A stretch of DNA of 56,580 nucleotides from contig NZ_CM000745.1 of NCBI RefSeq assembly GCF_000161455.1, positions 5,167,239 through 5,223,818 on the forward strand. Reading direction: 5' to 3'. The position numbers and the translations under genes are program-made. This document shows positions 26,115 to 34,793 of this stretch, piece after piece (position 1 is the stretch's first letter; the number at the start of each line of letters is the position of its first letter). The notes beneath the pieces were generated by a model. That model made no database searches. It saw only the letters and a program-made list of their open reading frames with translations, and was not told where the DNA came from. The stretch comes from Bacillus pseudomycoides DSM 12442. Its GTDB lineage: Bacteria > Bacillota > Bacilli > Bacillales > Bacillaceae_G.

Positions 26115-27029
26115 TTGAAATTAGAACGTTTGATATCAATCATATTCAAGCTCTTAAATAATGAAATTTTGTCAGCTTCTAGTTTAGCTGATGAATTTCA
26201 AGTATCACCACGGACAATTTATAGGGACATCGAAGCTATTTGTGCTGCTGGAATACCAGTTGTTTCTTACCAAGGGACTAACGGGGGATTCGGTATAATA
26301 AAGGGATACAAATTTGATAAAAGCCTAATGGGTTCTTATGACATTCTGAATTTAATTACAGTATTAAGTAGTTTATCGAATATTTTTAAAGATAAAGAAA
26401 TTGAACATACGATAGATAGGCTAAAATTACTGGATACAAACAGTAATAATAAGTCTTTATTGGTTGACTTGGAAAGCCATAGAACAGAACCCAATTCATT
26501 AATGAATCTGCGAAAAGCTATACATAAAAAAAAGGTAATCCACTTTAATTATGTAAGCAATAAAAATGAATTTACATCTCGTGAAGTAGAACCTATTCAC
26601 CTTCATTATAAGTTCCGTAACTGGTATATATATGGTTATTGTAGAGAACGTCAGAATTATAGAGAATTTAGGTTATCACGTATGATGGATGTCACTCTGA
26701 CACAAGAAAAGTTTCTACAAAATCACGAAATTAAAGATGAAGCATTTTATTCAAACCGTAACCTGGTGGGGTTTGAGGATGTAGTAATCTGGGTAAGTCC
26801 TAATTCTTTAGCAGAAGCATTAGACCAATTCCAGAATTCTTCAAAAACCATTAACGATGACGGAAGTATGACAATTACAATTTCTGTTTATCAACCTCTA
26901 CAGGCTGGATGGCTTAAATCGATTCTTTTAAGCTTTGGTAGCGGTGCTAAAATTGTAAAACCGATGGAACTGCAATCAATTTTAATAGATGAGGCAAAAA
27001 AAATAATAAAAGTTTATGAAGATATATGA
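26115..27029 (+). CDS. YafY-type HTH/WYL regulator
   Basis: 304 aa. An N-terminal DeoR-like helix-turn-helix (SSLADEFQVS PRTIYRDIEA), a central WYL domain (IHFNYVSNKNEFTSREVEPI, then WYIYGYCRERQNYREFRLSR) and a C-terminal WCX extension. It probably binds DNA in response to a small ligand or nucleic acid. Start TTG 26115 after GGGAAGGAAATG. Ends at a terminator hairpin. Confidence 0.85.
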   Translation: MKLERLISIIFKLLNNEILSASSLADEFQVSPRTIYRDIEAICAAGIPVVSYQGTNGGFGIIKGYKFDKSLMGSYDILNLITVLSSLSNIFKDKEIEHTIDRLKLLDTNSNNKSLLVDLESHRTEPNSLMNLRKAIHKKKVIHFNYVSNKNEFTSREVEPIHLHYKFRNWYIYGYCRERQNYREFRLSRMMDVTLTQEKFLQNHEIKDEAFYSNRNLVGFEDVVIWVSPNSLAEALDQFQNSSKTINDDGSMTITISVYQPLQAGWLKSILLSFGSGAKIVKPMELQSILIDEAKKIIKVYEDI

Positions 27030-27055
27030 CAAGCTGCTGTCATATATCTTTTTTT
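27021..27055 (+). terminator. Terminator after the WYL gene
   Basis: GATATATGACA/TGTCATATATC with a 6-nt loop followed by seven T. Confidence 0.85.
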
Positions 27056-27107
27056 ATAATCTAGATATCAACTTTTAAAAAACCAGAACTAAAGGAGTAG
27101 CTGTTAA

Positions 27108-27608
27108 ATGAACCATGCAAAAAATATGTATAAGTATCATCTTTGGGCTAATAAGGTGTTACTAGAAAGAATAAAAGAATTACCAAACAATGTCCTATAT
27201 AAAGAGGCTAATAGTTCATATCCAAATATTGCTCAAACGTTTAGCCATATCTATGTAGTAGATGTAATGTGGTTACAAGTACTTAAAGGAATTGGTATGC
27301 AAGAAGCATTGGAAGCTTCTATGTCATTATTAGAAAAGACTAATTTATATTCTGTAGATGAATTTATTAAGTCTTTCGAAGAACTAGCTTCACAGTATGA
27401 AGAATGGATGAATAGCCAAAAAGATTTAGAACTAAAAATTAATTTGAATAATCCTTGGTCAGGTGCTAGAGAGACTGCATACTCAGAAATTTTATTTCAT
27501 GTTGCTAACCATGGTACCTATCATCGAGGTAACATAACAACCATGCTAAGGCAACAGGGGCACGCTTCAACAATGAATGACCTCGCTTTATATTGGTATC
27601 AGAGTTAG
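27108..27608 (+). CDS. DinB-family protein
   Basis: 166 aa four-helix-bundle protein of the DinB/YfiT superfamily. Putative metal ligands: His in TFSHIYVVDVMW and two in VANHGTYHRGN (last helix). Members act as metal-dependent thiol (bacillithiol) transferases; the substrate is unknown. Start ATG 27108 after AAAGGAGTAG. Own transcription unit, followed by a terminator. Confidence 0.85.
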   Translation: MNHAKNMYKYHLWANKVLLERIKELPNNVLYKEANSSYPNIAQTFSHIYVVDVMWLQVLKGIGMQEALEASMSLLEKTNLYSVDEFIKSFEELASQYEEWMNSQKDLELKINLNNPWSGARETAYSEILFHVANHGTYHRGNITTMLRQQGHASTMNDLALYWYQS

Positions 27609-27734
27609 GGCAAATAGTACTTGTAAATTAATGATAGTTCATATGAGAATCCAATAAAATATTCATCTGTTTTCTATATAAATGTCCTTTAATTAAACTA
27701 ATGGGGGCATTAGCTTAATAAGCCAAATTAAAAA

Positions 27735-27768
27735 AATCGGCTCCTTTACGTAAAGGAATCGATTTTTT
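27735..27768 (+). terminator. Terminator after dinB-like gene
   Basis: AATCG-CTCCTTTA/TAAAGGA-CGATT stem with a T-run. 27609-27734 and 27769-27869 show no gene; a CCCCCGAAAAAGGGG motif lies at about 27790-27804. Confidence 0.75.
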
Positions 27769-27869
27769 ATGCTGGGTATTTTTGCACATTCCCCCGAAAA
27801 AGGGGATTCATGCTAAATTTATTATTTTGGGACACTGTTCAACTTTGCAACAGGACCTGGTTTTATATA

Positions 27870-27883
27870 TTACAAAAATGTAA
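27870..27883 (+). promoter_or_regulatory. Perfect BceR-type box before orphan bceAB
   Basis: TTACA-AAAA-TGTAA, an exact match to TnACA-N4-TGTAA, 84 bp upstream of the second bceA start. No two-component system is encoded nearby downstream, so the BceR at 23021-23725 is the likely binder. Confidence 0.65.
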
Positions 27884-27966
27884 GGTAAATGTAATGTTAA
27901 TCCATGGCGGATTATGTCGAAAAAATGCAGAATAGGAAAAGGAAAAACAAGTATAGGAGGATATAT

Positions 27967-28728
27967 ATGAACAAACCAGTTGTTGACGTTAAAAACGTCC
28001 AAAAAGTATACGGTAAAAAAGGCGAAAGCCAATCACACGCATTAAAAGGTGTGTCGTTCTCGATTCATGAGGGTGAATTTGTTGGCATCATGGGACCATC
28101 TGGTTCAGGCAAAACAACGCTACTAAATGTAATCTCAACATTGGATAAAGCAACGGGCGGTACTGTTGAAATTGCAGGCACGGATATTACGAAGATGAAG
28201 CAAGGAGCGCTTTCTGATTTCCGTTCTCAAAAATTAGGATTCATCTTCCAGGACTTTAATTTACTAGAGAACCTATCAATTTATGAAAATATTGCATTGC
28301 CGCTTTCACTTCAAGGTGTTCCGTCTCGTAAGATTGGACCGAAAGTGGAAAAAGTAGCGAACATGTTAGGGATTTCAGCAATACTTCAAAAGTATCCATC
28401 TGAAGTATCTGGTGGGCAAAAGCAACGTTCAGCAGCAGCCCGTGCGCTTGTACATGAACCAGCAATTATTTTAGGAGATGAGCCAACAGGGTCACTTGAT
28501 TCTAAAAATGCAACGAGTCTTTTAGATGCGATGACAAATCTAAATGAAGAACAAGGTGTTTCCATTATGATGGTTACACATGATCCGTTTAGTGCAAGTT
28601 ACTGCCGACGTATTCTATTCATTCAAGATGGCGAATTATATAAAGAAATTCATCGTACTGGTACGCGTGAAAAGTTCTATAAAGAAATTTTAGATGTGCT
28701 TGCAGATTTAGGTACAAAAAAAGCATAA
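27967..28728 (+). CDS. BceA-type ABC ATPase, second copy
   Basis: 253 aa: Walker A GPSGSGKT (about residue 45), signature SGGQKQR, Walker B IILGDEPTG, H-loop VTHD. Start ATG 27967 with AGGAGG 8 nt upstream; an in-frame extension from 27904 lacks a site. It pairs with the permease 16 bp downstream. Sequence differs enough from 21122-21892 to exclude recent duplication. Confidence 0.88.
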   Translation: MNKPVVDVKNVQKVYGKKGESQSHALKGVSFSIHEGEFVGIMGPSGSGKTTLLNVISTLDKATGGTVEIAGTDITKMKQGALSDFRSQKLGFIFQDFNLLENLSIYENIALPLSLQGVPSRKIGPKVEKVANMLGISAILQKYPSEVSGGQKQRSAAARALVHEPAIILGDEPTGSLDSKNATSLLDAMTNLNEEQGVSIMMVTHDPFSASYCRRILFIQDGELYKEIHRTGTREKFYKEILDVLADLGTKKA

Positions 28729-28744
28729 GAAAGGAGGTTCAAGC

Positions 28745-30595
28745 ATGTTATTTAAGCTTTCCATGTCAGGACTAACAAGTAAGCTAAAAGATTATATCGT
28801 CTTACTTGTTGGTCTCGTTATGTCAATTTCAATTTTTTACATGTTCCAAACATTAGCGCAGAATGAAGCATTTCTTAAATCCAATTCTACTATTAGTCAA
28901 ATTGGATTCGTCTTCCATGCTGGTACGGTGCTACTAGCGATCATCACATTCTTTTACATTTTGTATGCGAATTCTTTCTTACTATCACTTCGGCAAAAAG
29001 AATTTGGTATGTATATGATGTTAGGAGCAAAGAAGCATAAGGTTACATTTCTTATGTTTATTGAGACCATAGTGTTAGGTGCGGCGTCCCTTGTAATCGG
29101 AATTGCAGTCGGTGTAGGTCTTTCACAAGGGGTTGGACAGTTACTTATGAAGCAACTTGAGTTTACTGGAGGTGGTTATCAAGCCTTTTATGTTCCATCA
29201 ATCACTGTTACTTGTATTTTCTTCTGTGCACTATTTGTGTTAGCTGCCATTATGAATAGCATTAAATTATCACGTATTTCAGTATTACAACTTGTACATG
29301 CAGATGCGCAAACCGAACGTCCTGTGGTTAAAGGGAAAATCACGGGAATAGTTGCAGTCTTTGCAATCATTTTACTAGGCGTTGGTTATCATTCCATGAT
29401 TAATATATCTAAGTTACAAGAAATGGGAGTTATCATAGCATTAATTACAATAACATCAGGGACTTACATGTTATTTGGATCCGCCCTTCCATTTATGATT
29501 AAAAAACTAAAGAGTAATAAAAAACGTAGTGAAAAAGGTCTTAATGCTTTTACATTCGCGCAATTAAACTTCCGTATTAATAGTTTAACAAAAGTACTAG
29601 CGACAATAGCGATGTTAGTTGCACTTGGAGCAGGTGCAATTTCAACTGGTATGGCCTTTAAAAATAACGTTATGCGTACTGTAGATACTTTGGCGATTTA
29701 TGATGTAGCGATTCATAATCCAAGCACAGAGGAAAAGAAAATATTAGATGGTATGACATTCCAAGAGAAAAACGAATATCATTACAAAACAGACGATAAA
29801 TATGTGTATTATATAAAAGAAGAATTAGAGAAAAATCGTCCTTTAGTACAAGATTCAAAAAATGCTACAAGACTGGCAGATGCCAGTAAAATCAAACGCG
29901 TTTCTGAAGAATTACCAGTAGGTGCTACTTTAAGTTATATTAAGAAGATATCTGATAATGTGATTCCTGAGGAGTGGCGTGCCGCATTCAAAAAGATTCA
30001 ACCACATTATCTATACACTAATCAAACAATCAAAATTGTAGATAAAAAAATGTATGATGGTTTGCAAGGTAAAGAGAACATTGCATTTCTTGGAAAAACA
30101 AATGATTTCTTAACATATAAAAAAGAATTGAAAAAAATTGACGAATTGCAATTAGCTAAATATAAAATAGCAGAAGTCGAGTTGACAAGTAAATATTCTA
30201 TATACACTGAGTTTTACGGCTTTACAAGCGGAACTGTATTCATGGGCTTCTTCCTAGGAATTGCATTCTTAGCGATGATGGCAAGTTGTTTAATGTTTAA
30301 GATTTTATCTGGTGCATCAAAAGATATTACACGTTATCAGATGCTTCGTAAAATCGGTGTTCGTCGCGAACTATTAACGAAGTCTATTTATAAAGAGTTA
30401 TTTTTAGTGTTCTTATTCCCAGCGATCGTGGGTATTGCTCACGTTTTAGTTGGTATGAATATGTTTGGATTTATATTACATGATCCGTATTTCCGTATTT
30501 GGGTTCCGATTGTTATGTTCGTAGTCATTTACGCGATTTACTACTTCATTACAGTTCAATTGTATAAAAGAATTGTTCTTCCGAAAGAGGACTAA
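28745..30595 (+). CDS. BceB-type permease, second copy
   Basis: 616 aa. Same architecture as the first permease: N-terminal helix, helix groups and a large extracellular region (about residues 310-490), then three C-terminal helices. Start ATG 28745 with AAAGGAGG. Likely removes bacitracin- or lantibiotic-type peptides. An IS6 end begins 3 bp after the stop, so any downstream gene has been lost. Confidence 0.85.
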   Translation: MLFKLSMSGLTSKLKDYIVLLVGLVMSISIFYMFQTLAQNEAFLKSNSTISQIGFVFHAGTVLLAIITFFYILYANSFLLSLRQKEFGMYMMLGAKKHKVTFLMFIETIVLGAASLVIGIAVGVGLSQGVGQLLMKQLEFTGGGYQAFYVPSITVTCIFFCALFVLAAIMNSIKLSRISVLQLVHADAQTERPVVKGKITGIVAVFAIILLGVGYHSMINISKLQEMGVIIALITITSGTYMLFGSALPFMIKKLKSNKKRSEKGLNAFTFAQLNFRINSLTKVLATIAMLVALGAGAISTGMAFKNNVMRTVDTLAIYDVAIHNPSTEEKKILDGMTFQEKNEYHYKTDDKYVYYIKEELEKNRPLVQDSKNATRLADASKIKRVSEELPVGATLSYIKKISDNVIPEEWRAAFKKIQPHYLYTNQTIKIVDKKMYDGLQGKENIAFLGKTNDFLTYKKELKKIDELQLAKYKIAEVELTSKYSIYTEFYGFTSGTVFMGFFLGIAFLAMMASCLMFKILSGASKDITRYQMLRKIGVRRELLTKSIYKELFLVFLFPAIVGIAHVLVGMNMFGFILHDPYFRIWVPIVMFVVIYAIYYFITVQLYKRIVLPKED

Positions 30596-30685
30596 GAAGG
30601 TTCTGTTGCAAAGATCTCTAAACTGAGCTAATTTTTAGAAAAAGTGTGCGGAGGAAAATGATATAAGGAGTATTTTAAAGAAAAA

Positions 30686-30736
30686 CAGTTTGAAAATTTA
30701 CGTCCATTACGGGAAACTCAAATAAAAAGAAAGTAA
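30686..30736 (+). pseudogene. Tn3 TnpA C-terminal tail inside the IS6 chimera
   Basis: QFENLRPLRETQIKRK then stop, matching the end of the TnpA at 25272 (NHLRPLRDKNPIKKR). Confidence 0.6.
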
Positions 30737-30740
30737 TAAA

Positions 30741-30778
30741 AATCCGATTCTTTAAATACATGAGAATCGGATTTTTTA
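30741..30778 (+). terminator. Terminator after TnpA tail
   Basis: AATCCGATTCT/AGAATCGGATT with a T-run. Confidence 0.8.
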
Positions 30779-30814
30779 TGTGAAATATTTCCTTAAAGTA
30801 CACTTTTCTTTTTA

Positions 30815-31195
30815 CAACTTCGTAAAAAACGGGATCATCAGGTTGCATATGCCTTTATGAAAAGGTTAGTGAAAATGTTTGGAGAACCAACGGTTCTAAC
30901 AACAGATAAAGCACCAGCATTACTTTGTGCATTCAAAAAATTAAAGGAACAAGGCTTTTATAAACATACAAATCATTGTACAATCAAGCATTTTAATAAT
31001 CTCATAGAACAGGACCATAGACATATAAAAGGCCGTTTTGCCAAATCTGCAGGATTTCAAAATCTTCGCCATGCTTCGTGTACCTTGAAAGGGATCGAAG
31101 CGATTCATGCCATATATAAACGAAAACACAGTTTGCAACCAAACTGCGTTTTCTCAACATATAATGAATTACAGCAATTACTAACGATTGCATAA
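30815..31195 (+). pseudogene. IS6-family transposase, C-terminal half
   Basis: QLRKKRDHQVAYAFMKRLVK, TTDKAPALLCAFKKLKEQGF (second catalytic Asp), NLIEQDHRHIKGRFAKSAGF (catalytic Glu in the EQDH motif) and the end NELQQLLTIA. Residues before the first Asp motif are missing. The 3' part holds a hairpin at 31122-31153 (14-nt arms, one mismatch). Confidence 0.85.
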
Positions 31196-31296
31196 AATCC
31201 ATCTGCAATCATACCAACTTTTTATCTGTTAAGAAACTTTGCAACAGAACCATGCACTTTATTCCCTTATATTTTTGCACCCGAACCGAAACGCTA

Positions 31297-33240
31297 TTAC
31301 TCCTCAGAAATGGGTGTCACGATATTGAAATTGGGATCTATTTTATCTAGTGCCGACAAGAATAATTGCCATTTATCTTTATCTCCTTGAATAATGATAA
31401 TGGAACTATTGGATTTATTATTCGTAGTCGCCAATTCATATAATTGGTCTTTCTGCATAGTAACTGTTACCTCTGCATCTGCTGCTAATTCATTATTCAA
31501 GTATCTAAATATCCCACGCTTTATTTCAGTAGAAGCTACTTCATCTCGATCTGGAATCACAAAATTAATTTTATAATCATAATTCCCTGCTTTTATTCCA
31601 TCTAATCGTATACTAAATAAATATAATATATTTTGAAGAGGTAAAGAATCTAACACCTTTTTTGATATGGTTGAAATGGGAATAGGTGTAATACCTGAAC
31701 GCAGTTCTTGGGCTCCCGTTAAATATTCATTTCTCCATGGACCTGATTCTGCGATATAACCGAGTTGTTCTAAAGCATCCGCACATAACAGCTTTGCATT
31801 TTCATTGTTTGGATTTGCATAAATAACTTGTTTCGTTACTTCGGCTACCCATTGATACTCTCCATCTTGGAAGGATTTTTTTGCTTTTTCTAATACGGAA
31901 TCCTCACCGCCCATATATTCCACGTATTTTTTTGCTGAGTCCTCCGGAAATAATTTATTTAGATCTACCGGATTTCCACTATACCATCCCATATATTTTT
32001 GATAGACTGCCTTTGCGTTATGATTAACAGTCCCATAAAATGAGCTATTGTACCATTCATCATGTAAACTCTTTGGAAGTTTTACTATTCTTCCTACCTT
32101 CTCTAATGTGTAACCTTGATTTATTAATCGTAAGGTTTGGTCATTGATGTATTGGTATACATCTCTTTGTTTTTCCAAGTAATCATTACACTGTTGATTA
32201 CCAAAACGCGGCCAATTATGAACTCCAAATACAGTGGTCAAACTATCGCCAAATAAATCAATGGCCTGTTGCAAATAATTTGCCCAAGCTATCGGATCTC
32301 TAACTTGTGAGCCTCGTAAAGTATACAAATTATGGAGGGTTGCAGAACAATTTTCTGCAATACATAGAGATTTTTCACTTGGAATATAAATATTCATCTC
32401 TGCAGGCGCTTCTGTACCCGGGGTAAGTTGAAACTGTATAATCACCCCATCAATTACCTTTTCTACATACTGCCCGTTACCACTTTTTGATATTTCTTTC
32501 ACATGATTGGTCAGAGTAATTGTGCCAGTAGAAACCTCTTTTCCTATTCCATTATCTATTACTCCTTTTTCATCATGAGGTAATACTTCTCCGTACATAT
32601 ACACAGCACGTCTAGACATAGCTACTCCTGCAGTAACATTCTCTTCAATGACAGCTTTCATAAAACCTTCTGGAGCATATACGTTTATTTTTTTTTCAGT
32701 ATCCGAACATAAAACACTCAAGATTCCGCCATAATGGTCTGTATGGGAATGGGTCAAGATGATAGCACTAATGGGCATATTCTCCAAATGTTCATTCACT
32801 AATTTGAGGGCAGCTTTTGCAGTTTCTGCAGAAGTTAAACAATCAATGATAATCCAACCCGTATTTCCTCTAATAATGCTCATATTAGCAAGATCAAAAC
32901 CCCTAACTTGATAAATACGATCTGTTACTTTAAATAATCCTGAATGAAGATTTAATTTACCATGTTCCCACAGCTTTGGATGAACAGTATCAGGTATTTG
33001 CTCCTTTAATAAAAAAGAATATCTTTTCAAATCCCATACAGGTGGTAAATTATTTTTTCCGTTAATGATAGGTAAAGGTACCTCGACCAGTGTGTTCTTT
33101 CTGGCCAATTCCTGCTCTATTTCTAGTTTTCCCCATTCAACTGATTTATATAAATCATCATGAATTAAACGGGTTTTATTTGTCGCCTGTTTTCTATCTA
33201 TATTCAGTTCATCGCCTTGATTGTTGTTGTAAACAGTCAT
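31297..33240 (-). CDS. Alkyl sulfatase (SdsA/BDS1-type metallo-beta-lactamase fold)
   Basis: 647 aa. Metal-binding motif THSHTDHYGG (about residues 163-172), further ligands in CIAENCSATLHN (Glu/His) and a later His; then a dimerisation domain and a C-terminal SCP2-like domain (YELATTNNKSNSSIIIIQGD). Hydrolyses linear primary alkyl sulfates such as dodecyl sulfate to alcohol and sulfate. No signal peptide. Start ATG 33238-33240 after AAAGGAGGAAACGG. Divergent to TetR at 34103, its likely regulator, though the intergenic region is now disrupted by insertions. Confidence 0.9.
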   Translation of the reverse strand: MTVYNNNQGDELNIDRKQATNKTRLIHDDLYKSVEWGKLEIEQELARKNTLVEVPLPIINGKNNLPPVWDLKRYSFLLKEQIPDTVHPKLWEHGKLNLHSGLFKVTDRIYQVRGFDLANMSIIRGNTGWIIIDCLTSAETAKAALKLVNEHLENMPISAIILTHSHTDHYGGILSVLCSDTEKKINVYAPEGFMKAVIEENVTAGVAMSRRAVYMYGEVLPHDEKGVIDNGIGKEVSTGTITLTNHVKEISKSGNGQYVEKVIDGVIIQFQLTPGTEAPAEMNIYIPSEKSLCIAENCSATLHNLYTLRGSQVRDPIAWANYLQQAIDLFGDSLTTVFGVHNWPRFGNQQCNDYLEKQRDVYQYINDQTLRLINQGYTLEKVGRIVKLPKSLHDEWYNSSFYGTVNHNAKAVYQKYMGWYSGNPVDLNKLFPEDSAKKYVEYMGGEDSVLEKAKKSFQDGEYQWVAEVTKQVIYANPNNENAKLLCADALEQLGYIAESGPWRNEYLTGAQELRSGITPIPISTISKKVLDSLPLQNILYLFSIRLDGIKAGNYDYKINFVIPDRDEVASTEIKRGIFRYLNNELAADAEVTVTMQKDQLYELATTNNKSNSSIIIIQGDKDKWQLFLSALDKIDPNFNIVTPISEE

Positions 33241-33599
33241 TCCGTTTCCTCCTTTTATTGATACTATAATTTGTGTTTTATAAAATTATTAAATACTTCG
33301 TTAAGCGATAAAAACCTCCCTAAACTGATGGGGGCACGGCAAGTAATGATAGGATTCTTATTCCTGTTCTTCTAGGTAAAGGTATATGTGCAATTATTTC
33401 TATGTACAATAATGCTAGGCAACTACACGAGTGGTTAGCATTGGGACTAATGGTATAACCATTAAATTGGCTAGCCATTACAAGAATAGTAAAATCGTTA
33501 GTTTACACGACATAGTGATAGTACGTTCCGTCTTTATAGAAATAAGTAGAGAGAAATTCAATTTCTTCCTCAGGATCTGTTGCAAAATTTTCTAAATGA

Positions 33600-33875
33600 G
33601 GTTCAGCCGAGATACGTGTAAAACTAGGTCATAGTAAGACAATTTTCACCAAATGATATTTTGGGGTGATATTTGTAACAAAAACGACCGTTTTTGTTAC
33701 GTTTTGTATTTGAAAATATGAAATATCCCAATCATTGAACTGGCTGTAACAAAATACTGTATCAAAAATAATTCGTAACATTAATAGTAAACCACCTTTT
33801 TGTTACACCAAATTCTGATAATGGAAATAAAATATAGAATATGACCCAAAATCACATGTATCTCGGCTGAACCCC
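33600..33875. mobile_element. Tn3-derived miniature element (TIME-like), 276 bp
   Basis: Inverted repeats of about 35 bp: GGTTCAGCCGAGATACGTGT from 33600, and GGGGTTCAGCCGAGATACAT inward from 33875, both ending in GGTCATA. The core is non-coding and has a 26-bp palindrome (33675-33700, arms GTAACAAAAACG) plus TGTAACAAAAT and TTGTTACACC repeats that could be a recombination site. Confidence 0.6.
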
Positions 33876-34004
33876 ATGCCCATCAACTTAAAAAATATAT
33901 ACTCCCAAAAAAAGAAAAAAAGAGCTGAATTCTCAAAATAACTAACTATAGAGAAAAAAATCTTCATTTAGGGGTTACTTTAAAACCTTAGATTGGTGGA
34001 TACG
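33875..34004. repeat. IS231-type MITE, 130 bp (M4)
   Basis: Left end CATGCCCATCAACTTAA is good; the right end is degenerate (CTTAGATTGGTGGATACG). Inserted at the outermost base of the TIME-like element. Confidence 0.65.
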
Positions 34005-34061
34005 GGATGGTACTCAGTATTGTAAAGAATGCTCTAATAAGTTAGTATAGATTTGTATAAA

Positions 34062-34077
34062 TTGGTCGGTTGACCAA
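34062..34077. promoter_or_regulatory. Putative TetR operator
   Basis: TTGGTCGGTTGACCAA: 6-bp inverted arms around a 4-bp centre, 25 bp before the TetR start. Autoregulation is likely. Confidence 0.55.
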
Positions 34078-34102
34078 ATAAAAAATAAGATGGTGAAATA
34101 CA

Positions 34103-34702
34103 ATGTCTAGTCCAAAAAAAAAAGCTACTCGGGATCAAATACTAATGGCTACGTTTGAATGCTTAGCTGAAAAAGGTACAACCGCTATTACATTACGAGA
34201 TATTGCTACAAAAGCGGGAATTACTTTAAGTTTAATTCACTATTATTTTCCAACAAAGGAGGGTTTATTAGTTAACGCTACCTCTTATGTCATGCAAAAA
34301 CAAATTAAAGAAATTCAGAAGGAACTCTCAAATATACAAGATTTTTCAGAGAAATTAAAAAAACTTATATTTGTAGTACATCACCAATTCAAAAGTTCTG
34401 AATGGAGAAAGGTGTATTTTACTTTATTAGCAGCAGCAGCTTGGTCACCGAAAATTATGGAAGAAATTCGAGTTCTACAGAACCAATTGATAGACATAAT
34501 TCAAGAATATGTTCAAACTTCCAATGTAGAAATCATTGACTTAGCAGCATTTTCAAGGGCCTTATTGGCTTCAGTGAATGGATTAGCGTTACAAGTTATG
34601 CATGGGGCTTCAGAGGAACAAATTGCTCCGGCATATGCGCTTATAGAAAAAGCATTTATATCAGCATTTGCCCTTCCAAAAGACGCAATGAGTGATTACT
34701 AA
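34103..34702 (+). CDS. TetR-family regulator
   Basis: 199 aa. N-terminal helix-turn-helix (QILMATFECLAEKGTTAITL, RDIATKAGITLSLIHYYFPT KE) and an all-helical ligand domain. It was probably the regulator of the divergent alkylsulfatase gene, but is now next to dltBC. The stop is followed by a perfect 16-bp inverted repeat. Start ATG 34103 after GATGGTGA. Confidence 0.88.
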   Translation: MSSPKKKATRDQILMATFECLAEKGTTAITLRDIATKAGITLSLIHYYFPTKEGLLVNATSYVMQKQIKEIQKELSNIQDFSEKLKKLIFVVHHQFKSSEWRKVYFTLLAAAAWSPKIMEEIRVLQNQLIDIIQEYVQTSNVEIIDLAAFSRALLASVNGLALQVMHGASEEQIAPAYALIEKAFISAFALPKDAMSDY

Positions 34703-34726
34703 ATAATCCCGAGATAATTCATGTGC

Positions 34727-34766
34727 CAATCCATTATTCCATGAGACCAAATGGAATAATGGATTG
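34727..34766. terminator. Perfect 16-bp stem hairpin between tetR and dltB
   Basis: CAATCCATTATTCCAT and its exact complement with an 8-nt loop. No T-run, so termination or a regulatory role are both possible. Confidence 0.5.
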
Positions 34767-34793
34767 TAGAACATTATAAAGTGAGGTTACAGC

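Larger units (their letters stand above)
30599..31251 (+). mobile_element. Chimeric IS6-family element
   Basis: Both IS6 ends are present (GGTTCTGTTGCAAAG at 30599 and its inverse to 31251), but at 653 bp it is about 160 bp short. The first codons of a transposase (YFKEKQF, about 30669-30691) run straight into a Tn3 TnpA tail and a terminator, and the transposase resumes at 30815. No target duplication. Confidence 0.75.
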
